From assembly GCF_000350225.1 (NCBI RefSeq), contig NW_005178874.1, positions 101,594 through 155,675 on the forward strand: a stretch of 54,082 nucleotides of DNA, in the 5' to 3' direction. The DNA is from Chondrus crispus (taxonomy: Eukaryota > Rhodophyta > Florideophyceae > Gigartinales > Gigartinaceae). Both the position numbers and the translations under genes were made by a program. Below are positions 50,299-54,082 of the stretch, piece after piece; position 1 is the stretch's first letter; every line of letters begins with the position of its first letter. A model generated the notes under the pieces. The model had not been told where the DNA came from. It ran no database searches and saw only the letters and a program-made list of their open reading frames with translations.

Positions 50299-52335
50299 TT
50301 AGATTCGCCGGAACTGCGGAGAACTCAGTTTGTATTCACGAGTTGGTGACCGGATCATAAAGCCCGGGAAGGATCCCTGGCTGGTGACTTCAATACCCTG
50401 CGGGGAATTGTCCTCGTTGTCTTCGTTGTCAGAATGGAACTCGGGCTCGTGCACAAAGACGTGTTCATTGAACATCAATTTCGCCGATTCGACAAGCTTC
50501 ATATTCTCTGTCAGAGCTTCAGCAGCCTTTGTTGTGGCATGCAGTACATCCTTGTTGAAACCCACATAGCGCTCCATCCAGAATTGACTTGGGTTGAGTA
50601 GTGGTCCGCACATTCTTATATTATCTCCCAAGTGCAAAATGTAGTGAAGTTGTCCTTTGCACAGGCGAATTCGAGAAAGCTCAAAGCGGAAGTACTCATT
50701 TTCAACGTGATTGTAGAATGACAGTGACAACGACTCTATTTGTTGCACGTCATCTTCATTCAAGATTGTCCGGTGACTAAGCCCCATCAATTTTGAGAGC
50801 ATACATACGCCTTTCAAGTATCGTGCGGGAAGATGGCCACTGAGAAGCACAGGGGCGTACCAACGGATGAAGGCCTTGCACTCTGACGCTTTCCACTTCT
50901 TATAATCGCAAGTACCGCGTGGCAGTGGTCCAAACACGTCTTGCGACGACCCAAGCCCAATGGATCTGATTTCCTCGTCAATCATATTCCATCCGTCATC
51001 TGCGATCACAAATTCTTCATTCAACACCTCCCCTCTCTCTGTTTGCTTAGAGCATTCGTGTACACCGTTCCACAGATTGATAAAATCTTTGATTATATTC
51101 ATGACCATATGCATAAGATCAATAGGAAAAGACGCCAACGGGATGATTGACGGAATGTCATAGACATGGGTGCGGGCTTTTGCGCCAGTTGCGGTGGCAA
51201 TACTTGCTCGTGCTTTCCGGCTTTGTGCCATTTCATGCGTTGCCCAGACCTCCTTCACGTCCTGCGCTCTTCGCATGGGGAGCGCCTCTGGATGGAAATG
51301 CCTCAAAATCCGCCGAAATCCACTCCCTATTTCACGTACCCTTTCCATTGAAGGATAGTAGTAGTGGTTGGCGTGATTGTCGCGCGTTCCAGATATTCTG
51401 CAGAACCAACATGGGCAAAGACCATTTAATCCAATCGACCCGCTCATTTTGGCAACAGCAGGAGCATATGCTCTTGCTGTTTTCATGAAGGGAGATATCT
51501 CCCTTCATGAAAACAATATGAACCTGAATTTTCCTAACCCTACCGTCCCAGAACTCAAAAGATGTGCCTCCTTCCCCATTCAGTTCCACCACCTCTCTCC
51601 CCAGCTGAGTGAAGAACGTATCCAACCTTATAAATTCGCTTGGCTCTTTTATAATTCCCAGAGAAACACTGTTCTTGAGTAAAAAACGAACATCCGGAGG
51701 AAGATTTTCGACCATCGCCACCACTGGCCAGCAATCATAGCTGTTGTTGTAAAATGTCTGAAACCCATCACAGGACACCGAGAGGAATAAGTCCCATTTC
51801 GCTGCCTCTACACCTCCGCGCTTCTCAACAATATCCTTGAAGAGAGCTCCGTCAGAAACGTCCTCAAGAGACGTCTTCTCCTCTCCTTTCATCAAACGCA
51901 TTGGCATGCATATTCTGATAAAGCATTTGGCAAGTGTCTTCCGACTTCAGGCATTGTTTCAGCCGTGTTTTAAGAGAAATGTACTCAAACTAGTCCAATT
52001 CAGGAGTTTCTCGTCTCCGTATTCACTCTTCACAGGGCTCCAAGTTGGACTCGCTATCCTGGCTTTGCTGCGAAATAGGCCGCAGCAGCATATGCTTCTG
52101 GCAACAGGAGAACTTACTTGTCCTTAGTCTCGAGCTTCCGAAGATTTGCCTTAACCGTAGCCCATGCCGTATACGGAGCGCCAATGTTCCGCAATATCTC
52201 CCTCATAATGGTTCCCGGAACTGCGCCGGAAACCCCGAGAATTATCCATACCTTTGCCCTCATACACCAGTCTCGAAACCGAAGCATGCTCTCTGTTCTC
52301 CAAGCAGGTCTGCAGTCATCTGTAGATTGCGACAA
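50299..52335 (-). pseudogene. Tnp2/CACTA (En/Spm-like) transposase, broken
   Basis: The main frame (51486-50299) contains CPCWFCRISG (zinc-binding) and the Tnp2 signature DIPSIIPLASFPIDLMHMV. Upstream in another frame, 51907 to about 51490 carries DLFLSVSCDGFQTF, CWPVVAMVENLPPDVR and SLGIIKEPSEFIRLDTF, the preceding Tnp2 block. The two are separated by a palindromic insertion at 51455-51514. Further upstream, KQCLKSEDTCQMLY lies in yet another frame. An open segment at 52335-52118 ends at a GTAAGT donor (52117-52112) and may be an earlier exon. Multiple frame changes show the copy cannot make a full transposase. Confidence 0.65.
51479..51514. repeat. 36-nt perfect palindrome inside the Tnp2 gene
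   Basis: Centred on GATATC. It overlaps a second, nearly perfect palindrome at 51455-51482 (one mismatched pair, centred on GCATATGC). Together they disrupt the transposase frame. Confidence 0.9.
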
Positions 52336-52482
52336 AATTCAGTTTGAGAGTGAAGCTTCAGGGGAGTCAGAGCATGTACCTTTAATATATTGGACATTTT
52401 CTCTGTTTCCCCCCTCCCCTCATTAGTATCCATGAAGTAGTTAGATCCGGGATTCGCGTTTCATATTCTTCATCGCCACTAT

Positions 52483-53210
52483 TGTAGTGCAGCGACCCTG
52501 CACCCTTTATCCCTGGTCACCGCCGTCGGGAGGCCGCGCTCCCCGCCTTTGACACGTGTATTGTGCGCGCACACTCGGGAAGGTACCCCATGTGTACCAC
52601 TCGTGGCCATACGTGTACCACACGTGGACACACGTGTATGGCAGTCGTATGACACGTATATGATACGTGTACAACACGTGTATGACACGTATACATACGT
52701 GGTGCCCACAAGTTGCTACGCTAATTAGCGTCTAATGCCAAGTGGCAATTCTAATGACGATAATTAATTATTAATTACCCATTTAGTAACCGACGCCGAC
52801 GACGGCGCTCAGCCTATATAGGTCGGGTGTCGAAAGGCGCTACAGTAAAGAGGGATCAGGTGATCGGACCCCATCTCTGATGGGATCCTCTACGGTTCCT
52901 ATCTAGTTGGCTAAGTCTGGTACCTGCACCCTTCGTCGTCATCCTTTTTCTTGTTTTTCCTTTACTTTTTGACCTATTTCTACATTTCTACGCTATTGTT
53001 CTTCTTCCTTCTTTCTTCTGTTTTCTTGTGTTGTTCTTCTTCGACGCTGTCCATAGCGGTCCGCAATACGGCCGCGACACACCCGCTCATTCTAGTTACT
53101 CGATCCCGAGTACCCCTTCACGCGCTGACCGCGACTCTACCCGCGATTTTCGTGTTACCTCCGAGCTACCACGGACAGAGGGCCCCACACACCCTGGTGG
53201 TGACTGAACA
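52483..53210 (+). repeat. Probable solo LTR of a third, related family
   Basis: Begins TGTAGTGCAGCGACCC, close to the 12-kb element's TGTAGTGCACTGACCC. It shows the same order of parts: an ACACGTGT-rich U3 (52550-52710), a TAATTAATTA stretch, a GACG-rich patch and a TATATAGG box near 52815. A pyrimidine-rich region and a TG.TGACTGAACA end follow. No second copy or internal region is in the window. Flanking pentamers (ACTAT and TACCG) do not match, so the 3' boundary is tentative. Confidence 0.5.
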
Positions 53211-53769
53211 TACCGCTTTCGTGTACATCACTTTAAAGCATCATTGAAATCAAAACTTATCTCATCGGAAGCAGTTGATTGGTTTTGTGCACTTAGTGAT
53301 GATGTATTTTGCAAGTTTTTTTCTGGCGTTAAGGTTCACCGTTCGTGTCGGTTCGGTAGCTTTAGTAGAAGCACCGCCGAGCAGGAGCACATGAGACTCA
53401 TCCTGAACTGGACCTTGTATAACTTGAGAGGCTAGCGTATTGAAAGATTCTGCTGATGATACAGGCGCGTCTGGAAGTACTTGAGGAGGTTGGAATTGTA
53501 CCAAATTCGGAGGAAGCATAGAAGCTATCGTGGTTGACGGATGAGATTCCGACGGGCGGTCTATATGTTCTTCTTCGTCTGGTAGCATGATTGAGGCGGG
53601 TGAAAATGGACGAGGTAATGTGAGCCACGCTATCTTGAACGCCGTTCTGCAATTCAAGATTATTTCCGGATCGGTTCGCCGATTCTTGTTGTGTATCACA
53701 GCCTTGATCCAAAGTGATTTGGTGCCACAACTGAAAATGGCGGGTATCTGTGCATGTGGGAAAACCACG
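53211..53769. other. Unassigned stretch with open frames but no motif
   Basis: A minus-strand frame covers 53262-53798 (178 codons, Ser/Pro-rich middle). It has no recognised domain and shares its span with another open minus-strand frame, so I do not call a gene. Confidence 0.35.
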
Positions 53770-54067
53770 GACGAAAAGTAGGGCATGTGTGCGGGCATCT
53801 GGCAAAAATAATTTTAGACCGGCATGGGTGCATCAGTGCATTTCGCACTTAAAAAATGAGAAGCATACAGCGGGCAGCATTAAAGTACACTTGGCGGAAC
53901 ATGCGCGGGCATGGTGGCATGGGTGCACTAAACGGGCATTTTGGTTTAAAAAATTGCAAGGGCATGTATGCAACCGTGCAGTACAGCTACAGAATATACG
54001 ACGGGCATGGGTACCAAGGGCATGCCAAGTGTACTTGTGCATGCCCCGATACCCGCGGGCAACCCTG
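53770..54067. mobile_element. Terminus of a hAT-like transposon with GGGCATG subterminal repeats
   Basis: GGGCATG-type motifs occur about ten times in 300 bp on both strands. They end at CGGGCAACCCTG (54056-54067), whose complement CAGGGTTGCCCG resembles hAT terminal inverted repeats. The next eight bases (CCCGTACT) would be one copy of the 8-bp target duplication. The left end and any transposase were not found. Confidence 0.45.
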
Positions 54068-54082
54068 CCCGTACTTCCATAT

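Noticed and set aside
52478..53215. Target-site duplication for the third LTR
   Set aside because: ACTAT before and TACCG after do not match. The 3' boundary may be wrong or the duplication lost.
1..54082. tRNA, rRNA, CRISPR arrays, bacterial operons
   Set aside because: No tRNA-like cloverleaf with T-loop consensus, no rRNA segment and no regularly spaced direct-repeat array with unique spacers was seen. The tandem arrays present have no spacers.

Overview
This is nuclear DNA of a eukaryote. Spliceosomal introns with GTAAGT/GTGAGT donors interrupt some genes, there are LTR retrotransposons and cut-and-paste transposons, and the housekeeping proteins (AP-1 mu, NUFIP/Rsa1-like, a nucleolin-like protein) are eukaryotic. 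Most genes are intronless or have introns of about 110-160 bp, and they are compactly spaced next to very repeat-rich DNA. A florideophyte red alga such as Chondrus would fit this, but that is an inference; no ribosomal or organellar marker is present to prove it.

Layout. 1-4761 is a compact host block: a gamma-glutamylcyclotransferase-like gene cut by the window edge (minus), a nucleolin-like SR/acidic-RRM-RGG gene (plus), and a two-exon stand-alone EgtD-type histidine methyltransferase (minus). 4762-9629 holds no gene I recognise. 9630-14108 is a second host block: a small tail-anchored-like protein, a four-exon AP-1 mu subunit, a candidate first exon on the other strand, and a NUFIP1/Rsa1-like gene. 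From 15371 on, transposon DNA dominates. It contains a frameshifted MULE, a Myb/SANT-like gene and a PIF/Harbinger transposase gene around a decayed WD40 relic, and a 12-kb chromovirus (25787-37858). Next come a frameshifted DUF6818-like gene with an assembly gap, a broken secreted-protein gene, and a young non-autonomous chromovirus derivative (40215-46996) nested inside an older inverted solo LTR. The window ends with a broken Tnp2/CACTA-type transposase, a third probable solo LTR, and a hAT-like terminus.

The best candidates for something new are in the two chromoviruses. The first joins gag to pol with a textbook -1 frameshift site (A AAA AAC, then the gag stop, then a hairpin). It also carries a 512-codon antisense reading frame, broken by one TAA, between pol and the 3' LTR. 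The second has LTRs differing at one base by eye and a perfect target-site duplication. It keeps gag, protease and chromodomain but has lost reverse transcriptase, RNase H and the integrase core, so it must have moved in trans. The older LTR it landed in carries an 80-bp patch identical to the young element's gag start.

Across the window there are also many perfect short palindromes with unrelated arms, most with a single central base. The heptamer TACAGTA/TACTGTA is strikingly over-abundant outside genes.
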